This document shows, piece by piece, positions 32,099 to 40,080 of a stretch of 64,000 nt of DNA (its first letter is position 1; each line of letters opens with the position of its first letter). The notes beneath the pieces are model-generated. The model had not been told where the DNA came from. It did no database searches and saw only the letters and a program-made list of their open reading frames with translations. Origin of the DNA: a virus. Location of the stretch: positions 1 through 64,000 of the IMG/VR virus record IMGVR_UViG_3300025598_000027. The stretch is one strand, 5' to 3'. Both the position numbers and the translations under genes were made by a program.

Positions 32099-32806
32099 TT
32101 ATTTAAATCTCCAATGGTTTTTCCAGTGTTGATCTTCTGGACACCATACTGAATTTTCATTGGTAGAATGATCAATATTTATTACTCTTTGGTGTGGTTT
32201 GCCGTTTCCAGCAGAAATTATCGTAACAGTTCCATCAATCGGTCTCATATTTTCATAATCCCAATTCTCATTTAATCTTGCTGTCGCACAAAGACCACCA
32301 ACAAAATAACTCCCAGAACCAGTTACAGAATGTGCATAGATAGTATCTTCGGATGTCATATCTATCTGTTCTATTATTTCAACTTTTTCTGGGCCATTCA
32401 TTGTCTTAAGATAAACATCTTGCCATCTAGGATCTTCTTGATAGAATCTTTTAATTATTCCTGTTTCTTCGGAAGGCACGCAAGACCACAACTGTTTTAT
32501 TTTATTATCTTTTGTTATATATGGATAAACAGCAACAATCTCATGGCCTGGATGTTCAGCGTAATTATGACTCCAGATACAATATATTTTATTGTCTTCT
32601 GAGAAAAAATAATGCTGAGAAGTTATAAGATATTTACCATTAATTAAATAAGAAACACCAACTTTACTATATTGTAAATTTCTAATCCCATTTACAGTTT
32701 GTGTTTGGCCAAAAATATCTTTAACTTCGTCGCCAATTTCTAATTTTTCTATTGGTTTCTGGCTACCGTTTGCCATCAAAACCGTACTACCAGCAAAAAA
32801 CCCCAT
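32099..32806 (-). CDS. Stand-alone Hint-domain protein, splice residues lost
   Basis: A 235-residue protein that begins almost directly with a Hint block A (FFAGSTVLMANGSQKPIEKL followed by EIGDEV). The first residue of a Hint domain should be Cys or Ser; here that position is Gly2 after the initiator Met. A block-B-like GKYLITSQHYFF is present, and the end of the Hint region (YAHSVTGSGSYFVGGLCATA) has no His-Asn. It therefore should not splice or cleave in the usual way. A further 60 residues (WDYENMRPIDG onward) include WCPEDQHWKNHW. It lies 20 bases downstream of the intein-bearing collagen gene. It may be a dismantled partner or a domain that acts in trans. Confidence 0.7.
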   Translation of the reverse strand: MGFFAGSTVLMANGSQKPIEKLEIGDEVKDIFGQTQTVNGIRNLQYSKVGVSYLINGKYLITSQHYFFSEDNKIYCIWSHNYAEHPGHEIVAVYPYITKDNKIKQLWSCVPSEETGIIKRFYQEDPRWQDVYLKTMNGPEKVEIIEQIDMTSEDTIYAHSVTGSGSYFVGGLCATARLNENWDYENMRPIDGTVTIISAGNGKPHQRVINIDHSTNENSVWCPEDQHWKNHWRFK

Positions 32807-32826
32807 TTTAGTAACCTTCCTTTGTA

Positions 32827-33873
32827 TTAACCGCCGCCGCCATCACCGCCACCGCCGCCGCCGTCACCACCGCCGCCGTCACCACCAGTACCTCCAACGT
32901 CTCCGCCACAGTTATGGACTACAAACCCTTCAACGATATATGTATTATCTCCATCAAGAACAAGATCATAAATGACTGTTTCTGGATCAAAATCTACCAT
33001 CTTAGCATTTAATTCATCGCTATCAATAGATAACACCTTACCGTTTTCTGTATCAATAAATGTAAATTTATCATCAGAATCTATTGGTTGATCGCTCTCA
33101 AGAAATACAGCGTTTGGTCTGTTATTGTCTATAATTCTATCAGGTCTCCAAGTTTTCCAACCGTTGTTGGTTAAGAACAGATGGTCGTCAGTAGCATAAA
33201 AATCATGGTTATCAAATTTAACCATTTTTCTATCACCGACAGTTGTTGTCTTAATAGCGTTGACTGTGTTAATTTCTCCGTTAACGCTCATTACTCTTTC
33301 AAATAATTTTATATCTTTAATCTTTTTCCATGACATATTTGCCATAAGAACATATGCTTCGCTATTAAAACAGCAACCTGTTCCAGTACCGCCATCACCA
33401 GTACCAGTTGGTGGGTAAACATCAGGACCAGCTGGGCCAGTTGCTCCTGTTGGGCCAGTTGCTCCTGGGGAACCAGTTGGGCCTGTTGGCCCTGTCGGAC
33501 CAGTTGGACCTGTTGGACCAGTTGGACCACGTGGGCCTGTTGGACCAGTAAATCCTGTTGGGCCTGGAGAACCTGTTGGTCCTGGAGAACCAGTAGGTCC
33601 AGTTGCACCAGCTGGGCCAGTCGCACCTGTTGGACCAGGAACAGTACTCGCCGGACCAGTCGCGCCTGTTGGGCCTCTTGGACCAGTAAGACCTGTTGGT
33701 CCAGTTGCTCCTGTTGGGCCAGTAGTATTTAAAGCAACAACAGAACCTGCCGCATTCTTAGCATACAAAATAGCATCAGCTGTGTTGACTGCTATCTCAC
33801 CTATAGTCATATTAGTAGCAGTAGGTGTTACTGATGATGTGGTATTATATGGTATTCTTATCTTAATTGCCAT
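32827..33873 (-). CDS. Collagen-like fibre with intein-like Hint domain and Gly-rich tail
   Basis: A 348-residue protein. It starts with the same attachment module as the next two genes ([20 protein letters not shown]), followed by about 30 Gly-X-Y repeats, mostly GPT/GAT/GSP (residues 52-150). Next come a linker ending GTGTG-C and a Hint domain of 154 residues from C168 to N321. Block B is ATDDHLF and the C-terminal block is VVHN followed by C322. The last 27 residues are almost only Gly and Asp. All residues needed for protein splicing are present: Cys1, block-B Thr/His, His-Asn, Cys+1. It lacks the S74 domain of its two paralogues. The start at 33873 overlaps the previous gene by 11 bases; AGGA-like GGAAGA precedes it. 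Confidence 0.85.
   Translation of the reverse strand: MAIKIRIPYNTTSSVTPTATNMTIGEIAVNTADAILYAKNAAGSVVALNTTGPTGATGPTGLTGPRGPTGATGPASTVPGPTGATGPAGATGPTGSPGPTGSPGPTGFTGPTGPRGPTGPTGPTGPTGPTGPTGSPGATGPTGATGPAGPDVYPPTGTGDGGTGTGCCFNSEAYVLMANMSWKKIKDIKLFERVMSVNGEINTVNAIKTTTVGDRKMVKFDNHDFYATDDHLFLTNNGWKTWRPDRIIDNNRPNAVFLESDQPIDSDDKFTFIDTENGKVLSIDSDELNAKMVDFDPETVIYDLVLDGDNTYIVEGFVVHNCGGDVGGTGGDGGGGDGGGGGGDGGGG
32911..33372 (-). other. Mini-intein / bacterial-intein-like (BIL) coding segment
   Basis: The codons from TGT (Cys, 33370-33372) to AAC (Asn, 32911-32913) encode 154 residues with canonical Hint blocks: [51 protein letters not shown] and FVVHN, then Cys. There is no homing endonuclease domain. 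Size fits a minimal splicing or BIL domain. Flanks are a collagen-like shaft and a Gly/Asp tail. Confidence 0.8.
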
Positions 33874-34594
33874 TTTTAATTCTTCCCACAATATTATATA
33901 ATTCTTGTATTGCATTTACCATTGATGGGATCATTCTAGTCTGATCAAGAGTCTGTATTTCAAACCCATCTTTAACACCAGTAACAGCCTCAGGAATTAT
34001 GTCTTGTACTTCATGAGCAATAAATCCATCAACAATGTGATTAGGATTATCTTTGTATGAAAACTTAACAGGATTTAATCTTATAATTTTTTCTAGACCA
34101 TCATCCATATTAGTATGAATAATTTTCATTCTATAGTCAGATATGTAAGTTCCTGGAGGACCAGCTGGACCGCTTGGGCCTGGAGAACCAGTGGGTCCAG
34201 TTGGGCCTGTTGCTCCTGGAGCACCAGTTGGACCTGTTGGGCCTGTAAATCCTGTTGGACCAGTCGGACCTGGAGAACCAGTGGGTCCAGTTGGACCAGT
34301 AAATCCTGTTGGTCCTGTCGGTCCAGCTGGTCCTGGGCTTCCTGTTGGACCAGTTGGTCCAGTTGGGCCTGCAGCTCCTGGAGGACCAGTCAAACCAGTT
34401 GCTCCTGTTGGGCCAGTTGGGCCTGTAGAACCAGTCGGTCCAGTCTTAGTAATAAGAGGCATAGTCCCATCGCTATGTTTGACCCAAGCATAACCATCAG
34501 CTGTGTTAATAGCGATCTCGCCTGTGATAAAATTAGTAGCAGTTGGAACTTTACCTGTTAATGTGTTGTAAGGTAATCTAATCTTAATTGCCAT
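33863..34594 (-). CDS. Collagen-like tail fibre with S74 chaperone domain
   Basis: A 243-residue protein in three parts: attachment module [29 protein letters not shown] (1-50), about 33 Gly-X-Y triplets dominated by GPT (51-150), and a C-terminal S74 intramolecular chaperone domain. The S74 domain starts at SDYRMK and includes [31 protein letters not shown] and [14 protein letters not shown]74 domains trimerise fibres and usually cut themselves off at the Ser. GGAG lies seven bases upstream; the gene overlaps its upstream and downstream neighbours by 11 bases each, so the set is translated together. Confidence 0.9.
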   Translation of the reverse strand: MAIKIRLPYNTLTGKVPTATNFITGEIAINTADGYAWVKHSDGTMPLITKTGPTGSTGPTGPTGATGLTGPPGAAGPTGPTGPTGSPGPAGPTGPTGFTGPTGPTGSPGPTGPTGFTGPTGPTGAPGATGPTGPTGSPGPSGPAGPPGTYISDYRMKIIHTNMDDGLEKIIRLNPVKFSYKDNPNHIVDGFIAHEVQDIIPEAVTGVKDGFEIQTLDQTRMIPSMVNAIQELYNIVGRIKNGN

Positions 34595-35315
34595 GCTTCA
34601 TCTCCTTGACGATCGCATACAATTCTTTGACAGCGCCAACAAGAACAGGAACAATTCTAGAATGATCTAACGTCTGAATATCTGTTCCATCTTTTACGCC
34701 AGTAACAGCCTCAGGAACTACTTCTTGAACTTCATGAGCAATAAATCCATCAATAATTTTGGCTTCTGGATCGCTCTTATATGAGAACTTAATTGGTTTT
34801 AAACTATCAAGTCTCATAAGAGCATATGATAGATCCATTGGTATAATATTATCTTTTATTCTATAATCAGAACCAGATGGCCCAGGAGGTCCAGCTGGAC
34901 CAGTTGCTCCTGGAGCACCTGTTGGTCCAGTTCCTCCTGGAGCGCCAGTAGGACCAGTCGGACCTGGAGAACCAGTTGGACCAGTCGGACCTGGAGGACC
35001 AACAGCGCCTTGTGCACCCTGCGCACCAGTCGGGCCAGATGGGCCTGGACTACCAGTCGGACCTGGAGAACCTGTTGGTCCGGTCGCACCAGCTGGGCCT
35101 GTCGGACCTGGAGAACCAGTTGGACCAGTTGGGCCAGTTGGACCTTGTGGTCCAGTAGGCCCAGTAGCGCCAATCAGTTGACGCATTAGAGTCGTATCTC
35201 TGACGTATGCCTTTTGATCTGCCGTATTGATAGCTATCTCCCCAACCACAAAATTTGCAGCTGTTGGCGTAACGCCTGAAGTAGTATTATACGGAAATCT
35301 AATTCTTATCGCCAT
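34584..35315 (-). CDS. Collagen-like tail fibre with S74 chaperone domain (paralogue)
   Basis: A 243-residue paralogue of the next gene. It has the attachment module [19 protein letters not shown], about 32 Gly-X-Y triplets (more GSPGPT, with [12 protein letters not shown] breaks), then an S74 domain from SDYRIKDNI through [31 protein letters not shown] and [15 protein letters not shown]. The start at 35315 (AAGGA five bases upstream) overlaps the hydroxylase gene's last codons by ten bases. The first 30 residues are alike in all three collagen proteins, which implies a common docking site on the virion. Confidence 0.9.
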   Translation of the reverse strand: MAIRIRFPYNTTSGVTPTAANFVVGEIAINTADQKAYVRDTTLMRQLIGATGPTGPQGPTGPTGPTGSPGPTGPAGATGPTGSPGPTGSPGPSGPTGAQGAQGAVGPPGPTGPTGSPGPTGPTGAPGGTGPTGAPGATGPAGPPGPSGSDYRIKDNIIPMDLSYALMRLDSLKPIKFSYKSDPEAKIIDGFIAHEVQEVVPEAVTGVKDGTDIQTLDHSRIVPVLVGAVKELYAIVKEMKHGN

Positions 35316-35875
35316 CTTGGTCCTTCCATCCAAGCAACCAAGGAATGCCTAATACCCTGAGTCACTGGTGTTACTCTATGTTTTAAGAAAGCTGGGAATA
35401 CGATAATACTGCCCTTCTTTCTAAGATCTTGTTCAACAGGTTTGCTGTGCCATTGAATTTCTAAATTACCACCCTCATATTCGCTAGGATCAGAAAGCTG
35501 AATTACCATTGATAATTTTCTATCAAGAACACTTTCTGATTCCCAGAATACATCTTCATGCCAATCATAATGACCAACGTTGTTAGCATTGTATGTCGTA
35601 AACTGCATATTTCTCAAGTATGTAATATCAGCACCGAAAGCATTCGCATTCGCCTCATGGAATCTTCTCTCTACGAATTTCCAGATATCAACAAAATCTT
35701 CATTGTAATCATCAATCCAGCGGATCTCAGAACGGCGAATCTTTCTATCAACGCCTATTCCCTCTTTGGTACCAATCTTGCCCTGCTGTTCGGGAAGCAG
35801 GGAAGCTGTAGCCACAATCTCATCACAAGTCTCAGCTGGTATCAATCCAGACCACATTTGCCACATAGCTTTCAT
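35306..35875 (-). CDS. Prolyl-4-hydroxylase-like 2OG-Fe(II) oxygenase
   Basis: A 189-residue enzyme of the P4H/PKHD class. It has HxD at H106-E-D108 ([11 protein letters not shown]), the core strand [23 protein letters not shown], distal H166 in [12 protein letters not shown] and R176 in GIRHSLVAW. All three iron ligands and the 2OG-binding Arg are present, so it should be active. Its stop codon overlaps the start of the first of three collagen-like genes, whose repeats are rich in Gly-Pro-Thr, an obvious potential substrate. Similar single oxygenases occur elsewhere in aquatic T4-like phages, so the collagen link is inferred from gene order. Confidence 0.85.
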   Translation of the reverse strand: MKAMWQMWSGLIPAETCDEIVATASLLPEQQGKIGTKEGIGVDRKIRRSEIRWIDDYNEDFVDIWKFVERRFHEANANAFGADITYLRNMQFTTYNANNVGHYDWHEDVFWESESVLDRKLSMVIQLSDPSEYEGGNLEIQWHSKPVEQDLRKKGSIIVFPAFLKHRVTPVTQGIRHSLVAWMEGPRWR

Positions 35876-35911
35876 TTCAATCTCCTCAATGATCTAAGTT
35901 ATAATTTAGTA

Positions 35912-36520
35912 TTATGAATAAACACCACAATCAAGGAAGAATCCATCAAGAGTTCCCACAGAACCAGTACCTGCTGTGATAGAAGTACCGTTTGCAAAAG
36001 TGCTTGGTCCAGTAATCGTATTACTGAAAGCAGCAGCTCCTACATGTGATGTATTAGCTGAGAACGTTACGTTAGCAGCATGAGTAGTATTTCCGTTAAA
36101 AGTAGATAGGCCAGCCACAGTAAAGACATTACTAAAAGTAACGTTGCCAGTAACTGCTAATGTATTTGAAAATACAGCGTTACCAGTAACTGCGATTGTA
36201 TTCGAGAATACAGCATTGCCAGTATGTATTGATGAGTTGCTAAAGGTAACATTGCCAGCTACCGTTAACGTATTTGAGAAACTAGCATTGCCGACATGAA
36301 TTGATGAGTTACTGAATGTTACGTTACCAGTTACTGAAAGCGTATTAGCAATTCCCAATGTGCCTGTGATGGCAACGTTGCCCTGAACATTGGCGGTACC
36401 AGTAATTGTTACGTTTGCGTCAGGAGAGGAATTGTTAATACCAACTTGGCCGCTCAATGCGTAAATTAAATTGGTATTGACTACAAGGCCATTCTTGGCC
36501 ACGAAAACTTTATCTGCCAC
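35912..36520 (-). CDS. Repeat fibre protein (NVTFSN type), GTG start
   Basis: A 202-residue protein starting MADKVFVAKNGLVVNTNLI with GTG, followed by about nine imperfect 12-16-residue repeats built on GNVTFSN / GNAVFSNT / LAVTG. These are typical of beta-helical fibre shafts in aquatic T4-like phages. The C terminus (SVGTLDGFFLDCGVYS) is distinct and probably the tip. It is 39 bases downstream of three glycine-rich tip genes. An ACTAAATA box lies 32 bases upstream. Confidence 0.78.
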   Translation of the reverse strand: MADKVFVAKNGLVVNTNLIYALSGQVGINNSSPDANVTITGTANVQGNVAITGTLGIANTLSVTGNVTFSNSSIHVGNASFSNTLTVAGNVTFSNSSIHTGNAVFSNTIAVTGNAVFSNTLAVTGNVTFSNVFTVAGLSTFNGNTTHAANVTFSANTSHVGAAAFSNTITGPSTFANGTSITAGTGSVGTLDGFFLDCGVYS

Positions 36521-36551
36521 GGTTCCCTCTCCCTCGTGTTTATATGTATTT

Positions 36552-36559
36552 TATTTAGT
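36552..36559 (-). promoter_or_regulatory. Variant late promoter box ACTAAATA
   Basis: ACTAAATA on the minus strand 32 bases before the GTG start at 36520, the same spacing as the true late boxes. Two other fibre genes have the same variant. Confidence 0.4.
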
Positions 36560-37537
36560 TTACCAGCAAGTTATAATTACCAGACCATCACCACCTCGGC
36601 CACCAGCACCTACAGTAGTACCGCCGCCAGTATTATATATGCCGCCAGAACCACCACCACCGCAACCATAGGCACCAGCTCCTCCGCTGCCACTGTTACC
36701 ATAAGGGCCAGTACCAGTAATCCAGCCTCCGCCACCTCCGCCAGTACCGCCATAAAAATATCTTAAATTTGGTAAAGCAATTCCATTACTTCCGTTGCCG
36801 CCATTTAGTGGGCCAGTAGTATTTACACCATTAGCGCCTCCAGGCAATGTTGGAAAATTGCTAATATTTGTTGATGGTATTGAGGAAGCACCATAAGAAT
36901 TAGCAGTACTCGTAGAACCTATTCCGCCACCAGTCCCACCAGTAACACACAAACCTGTTGTTGGTAATGAAAAAGTAGGGGTCGTTGTATTTCCTGCGCC
37001 ACCAGCTTGGCCAGTTATAGAAATATTCCCAGCAGTGACTGCGCACAAACTTACTCCTAAACCAGCCAAAGCCGCTGCGCCTATAGTATCAGCTGCAGCT
37101 GGACTTCCGCCCGTCCCACCAGAAGTATTAGTAACACCCGAAACACCAGCACCACCGCCAGAAGCAATACCGACCATAAAATTTGGTGTAGGAGCTGGCC
37201 ATATCGATACGTAACTAGCCGTCCCAGCAGTAGCAGCTACTAATGGCGAAAAAGTTGCTCCGCTGCCTCCTAAACCAACATAGACATATAATTGATCTGG
37301 TAGACAATATGCTGGGAACAAAAAGTGATATTGGTTACCAGAGGCTCCACCACCGCCACCATATGCGCCACCAGCACTACCAGAACCTGCTCCGCCACCA
37401 CCACCAGCGCCGAGGATGAATATATCAATCATATTTATACCACGTGGTTTCTGCCAAGTCTCAAAACCACCAGAAGAAGTAGTGTATATCTTTTGATCTG
37501 TTTTTTGATTAGTTGGTAGATGAAAAAAATCTAACAT
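36560..37537 (-). CDS. Glycine-rich adhesin 1
   Basis: A 325-residue protein starting MLDFFHLPTNQKTDQ. It has a [18 protein letters not shown] strand, then alternating strands and poly-Gly blocks (AGGGGGAG; GTGGGGGGW; GCGGGGSGG) ending GRGGDGLVIITCW. The Gly runs are of the type that form polyglycine-II helix bundles in T4-like tip adhesins such as gp38 of phage S16. It is first in transcription order of neither gene block but third of three tandem paralogues (39648 to 36560). Likely a receptor-binding tip. Confidence 0.78.
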   Translation of the reverse strand: MLDFFHLPTNQKTDQKIYTTSSGGFETWQKPRGINMIDIFILGAGGGGGAGSGSAGGAYGGGGGASGNQYHFLFPAYCLPDQLYVYVGLGGSGATFSPLVAATAGTASYVSIWPAPTPNFMVGIASGGGAGVSGVTNTSGGTGGSPAAADTIGAAALAGLGVSLCAVTAGNISITGQAGGAGNTTTPTFSLPTTGLCVTGGTGGGIGSTSTANSYGASSIPSTNISNFPTLPGGANGVNTTGPLNGGNGSNGIALPNLRYFYGGTGGGGGGWITGTGPYGNSGSGGAGAYGCGGGGSGGIYNTGGGTTVGAGGRGGDGLVIITCW

Positions 37538-37545
37538 CTTATTCC

Positions 37546-38709
37546 TTAAAAGCTAGTTACAATTATGAGACCATTGCCGCCTTTGCCGCCAACGCCTTGC
37601 GTCCCACCATAATTACTACCGCCTCCACCACCTCCGCAGCCATAAGAACCAGTACCACCAACTCCAGCATTTGCAGCTGAAGTACCACCAGAAGTACCAT
37701 TACCACCTCCACCACAGCCACCATAAAAATAATTAAATTTTGGTATAGGTTGACATCCATCTCCACCATAACCAGCGTCGCCTGTGGTGCCACCACCTAC
37801 CCCACCTCCCGAAATAGAAGGGAAAAATGGACTAATCCCAGTTATACCATAACCAGCTGATTTACCACCACCTCCTGCACCACCAGCTGCTCCACCTGTA
37901 ACAACTAATCCTGTTGATGGTAACGTGACAGGGCCAGCGGAAATTGAACCACCGCCACCAGCTTGCCCAAATAAAGTAATGTTACCAGCTGCAGAAGTGC
38001 ATAAATTCATTCCTAAACCAGCAAGAGGAGCAGCAGATATACTGTGGGATGAACCCCCAAGACCACCAGCTGCAGGAACTCCACTAGCTGCCCCAAGTGT
38101 TAAAGTAATATTACCACCAGAAACAATTCCTAATAGATGATTAGGAATAGCAGAAGGATATATTGATGCAAGACTAGGCGCACCAGCAGTAGGAGATATA
38201 CTGCTACCAGAATCCCCACCACTTCCACCAAACCCAACATAAAAATAAAGTTCGTCTGGCAAACAATATGCTGGAAATAGAAAATTGTATTGAGCACTAG
38301 ACCCACCTCCGCCTCCACCTCCTGGGGATGATGAAGATAAGTATTGACCAGAGCCGCCACCACCTCCACCAGCAAGCATGAATATATTAACCATGTTGAT
38401 GCCACGTGGTTTTTGCCATGTCTGCCAGTATAGTGTTGGAGCAGTAATTGTGGTGGCTGTTGATACTGTTTGGCTTACAGATATAGTATAAGACCCAGTC
38501 CCACCCGAACCATTAGTAATTGTAGCAGGAATTATACCATTACCATATATTACTGACCCAACCTGCAAAGAACCAGATTGCACTGAACTGATAGTTAAAG
38601 TAGTGCCAGATATAGTTCCTTGGCCACTGAAAGAAGTTGAGCTGGTACCACAATAAAATCTTTGTTGATTAGTTTTTTGGTTTGTCGGTAAATCAAAAAA
38701 ATCTAGCAT
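37546..38709 (-). CDS. Glycine-rich adhesin 2 with inserted ISGTTLT-type domain
   Basis: A 387-residue paralogue starting [16 protein letters not shown]. Between the N-terminal module and [20 protein letters not shown] lies an extra segment at about residues 20-90 ([20 protein letters not shown] and [12 protein letters not shown]), a small beta domain that also appears inside the adhesin at 43703-44878. The rest is the same strand/poly-Gly alternation, ending [19 protein letters not shown] precedes the ATG. Likely a receptor-binding tip with an added domain. Confidence 0.78.
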   Translation of the reverse strand: MLDFFDLPTNQKTNQQRFYCGTSSTSFSGQGTISGTTLTISSVQSGSLQVGSVIYGNGIIPATITNGSGGTGSYTISVSQTVSTATTITAPTLYWQTWQKPRGINMVNIFMLAGGGGGGSGQYLSSSSPGGGGGGGSSAQYNFLFPAYCLPDELYFYVGFGGSGGDSGSSISPTAGAPSLASIYPSAIPNHLLGIVSGGNITLTLGAASGVPAAGGLGGSSHSISAAPLAGLGMNLCTSAAGNITLFGQAGGGGSISAGPVTLPSTGLVVTGGAAGGAGGGGKSAGYGITGISPFFPSISGGGVGGGTTGDAGYGGDGCQPIPKFNYFYGGCGGGGNGTSGGTSAANAGVGGTGSYGCGGGGGGSNYGGTQGVGGKGGNGLIIVTSF

Positions 38710-38718
38710 TGTTATCTC

Positions 38719-39648
38719 TTAAAAACATGTTACTATTACTAAACCAGAACCACCATTGCCCCCAGAGCCAATGCTGCTATTGTAACAACCACCACCTCCG
38801 CCACCGCCGCAACCATAAGCTCCATCACCACCTCTTCCGCCAGCTCCGCCCAGACCACTGACTGGCGCTCCACCACCACCGCCACCTGCTCCACCTGTGA
38901 AGTATAATAATTTCGAAAAGTACTGGAATCCATTACCACCCTGTCCGCCTGGATTACTACCAACGCCACCGAAAGCACCTCCAGGTATTAGAGAAAAAAT
39001 TGGCGAGGTGCCACCTATGCTAGAACCGATCGTACCACTACTATTAACAGCAGGCGCACCAGCACCTCCACCAGCACCGCCTGTGACAACTAATCCAGTA
39101 AGAGGTACAGTAAGACCACCTGCTGCTCCAGCCTGACCAGCTATAGAAATATTTCCTGCGGCAGATGTGGTCAAACACATCCCCAACCCAGCTAGAGGAG
39201 CTGCAGCTATAGTGCTTGCGCCTCCTGTAGTACCACCCGCACCAGTAGTACCACCACTAGTTCCCTGAGAACCAGCATTACCACCATTGGCGATACCTAA
39301 AAGAAATTGTGTGGTAGTAGCAGGAAATACTGATGCATAACTGGCAATTCCAGGGTTAGAACCAACGCCACCAACACCAACCGAAAAAAACAATTCATCT
39401 GGTAAATGTGTAGCGGGAAACAAGAAACTATATTGGCTACCAGAAGCTCCACCGCCGCCACCACCATAACCACTTGTCTGACCTGCTCCGCCACCACCAC
39501 CTCCACCTAACATAAAGATGTGTATGTAATTGACGTTTAGTGGTTTTTGCCAAGCATACCAACTGCCACCAGCAGTGGTTGAGTTGCCATAAAATATCTG
39601 CTGATTAGAACCTTTTTGTCCTATAGGCAGATCATTCATCTCAAGCAT
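38719..39648 (-). CDS. Glycine-rich adhesin 3
   Basis: A 309-residue paralogue starting MLEMNDLPIGQKGSNQQ, with AWQKPLNVNYIHIFMLGGGG, LFPATHLPDELFFSVGVGG, AGLGMCLTTSAAGNISIAGQ and ending NGGSGLVIVTCF. The start at 39648 forms a TAATG overlap with the upstream 140-residue gene, the same junction type seen before the LamG and other glycine-rich tips. The 11 extra codons of the longer frame lie inside that gene. Confidence 0.78.
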   Translation of the reverse strand: MLEMNDLPIGQKGSNQQIFYGNSTTAGGSWYAWQKPLNVNYIHIFMLGGGGGGGAGQTSGYGGGGGGASGSQYSFLFPATHLPDELFFSVGVGGVGSNPGIASYASVFPATTTQFLLGIANGGNAGSQGTSGGTTGAGGTTGGASTIAAAPLAGLGMCLTTSAAGNISIAGQAGAAGGLTVPLTGLVVTGGAGGGAGAPAVNSSGTIGSSIGGTSPIFSLIPGGAFGGVGSNPGGQGGNGFQYFSKLLYFTGGAGGGGGGAPVSGLGGAGGRGGDGAYGCGGGGGGGCYNSSIGSGGNGGSGLVIVTCF

Positions 39649-40070
39649 TAATATGCTCCAGCAATAGCACTCACAACCCAACCAGCAGCAACAGTAGTAC
39701 CAAGCCCAACGTAAATCTTATATCCAGGAGGTAGTGCGAAATTCATAAGATAATCAAGATCAACAGTTGCTGAAGCAGTAGCCGCAGTCGTAGCTGGTAG
39801 CGATAATTCACCGAATAACACATTGTTAGTGGCTGAAGTATTAACGCTACCATTGTTGATGTATATACGAGCTACTGATGCGACGTTAGTGCCGATTGCT
39901 TTAAATCTAAGACGCTGGACAAAACTACCATTGGTAGAATCTGCAGTAAGAATTAAAATATTGTTAGTGCTTACGCCAGTATAATCAGCTGCAGCTGTAG
40001 TAAGCGTAGTGGATCCGATACCACCTATGAGACCTACTCTTGAAAAGATAGGTGCCTGATTTCCTGCCAT
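39648..40070 (-). CDS. Virion structural protein coupled to adhesin 3
   Basis: A 140-residue, Thr/Ala/Val-rich, beta-type protein (MAGNQAPIFSRVGLIGGIGS) with strands QRLRFKAIGTNVASVARIYI and FALPPGYKIYVGLGTTVAAG. It resembles small jelly-roll structural proteins of aquatic T4-like phages. Its stop overlaps the ATG of glycine-rich adhesin 3 (TAATG). The position matches that of the 118-residue connector proteins downstream, though the sequences differ, so it may be an analogous connector. Confidence 0.7.
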   Translation of the reverse strand: MAGNQAPIFSRVGLIGGIGSTTLTTAAADYTGVSTNNILILTADSTNGSFVQRLRFKAIGTNVASVARIYINNGSVNTSATNNVLFGELSLPATTAATASATVDLDYLMNFALPPGYKIYVGLGTTVAAGWVVSAIAGAY

Positions 40071-40080
40071 TGTTAAACTC

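Noticed and set aside
32911-33372. Hint domain as a Hedgehog-type domain
   Set aside because: The terminal His-Asn-Cys and short length fit an intein or BIL domain, while Hedgehog domains lack the C-terminal Asn.
33309-33626. Out-of-frame open frames through the collagen repeats (also 34115-34561, 34191-34493, 34856-35173)
   Set aside because: They arise from the repetitive GPT codons read in other frames; no start signals and protein composition is meaningless.
33400-35160. Regular DNA repeats that could suggest a CRISPR array
   Set aside because: They are in-frame Gly-X-Y codons of 9 to 18 bases without spacers.
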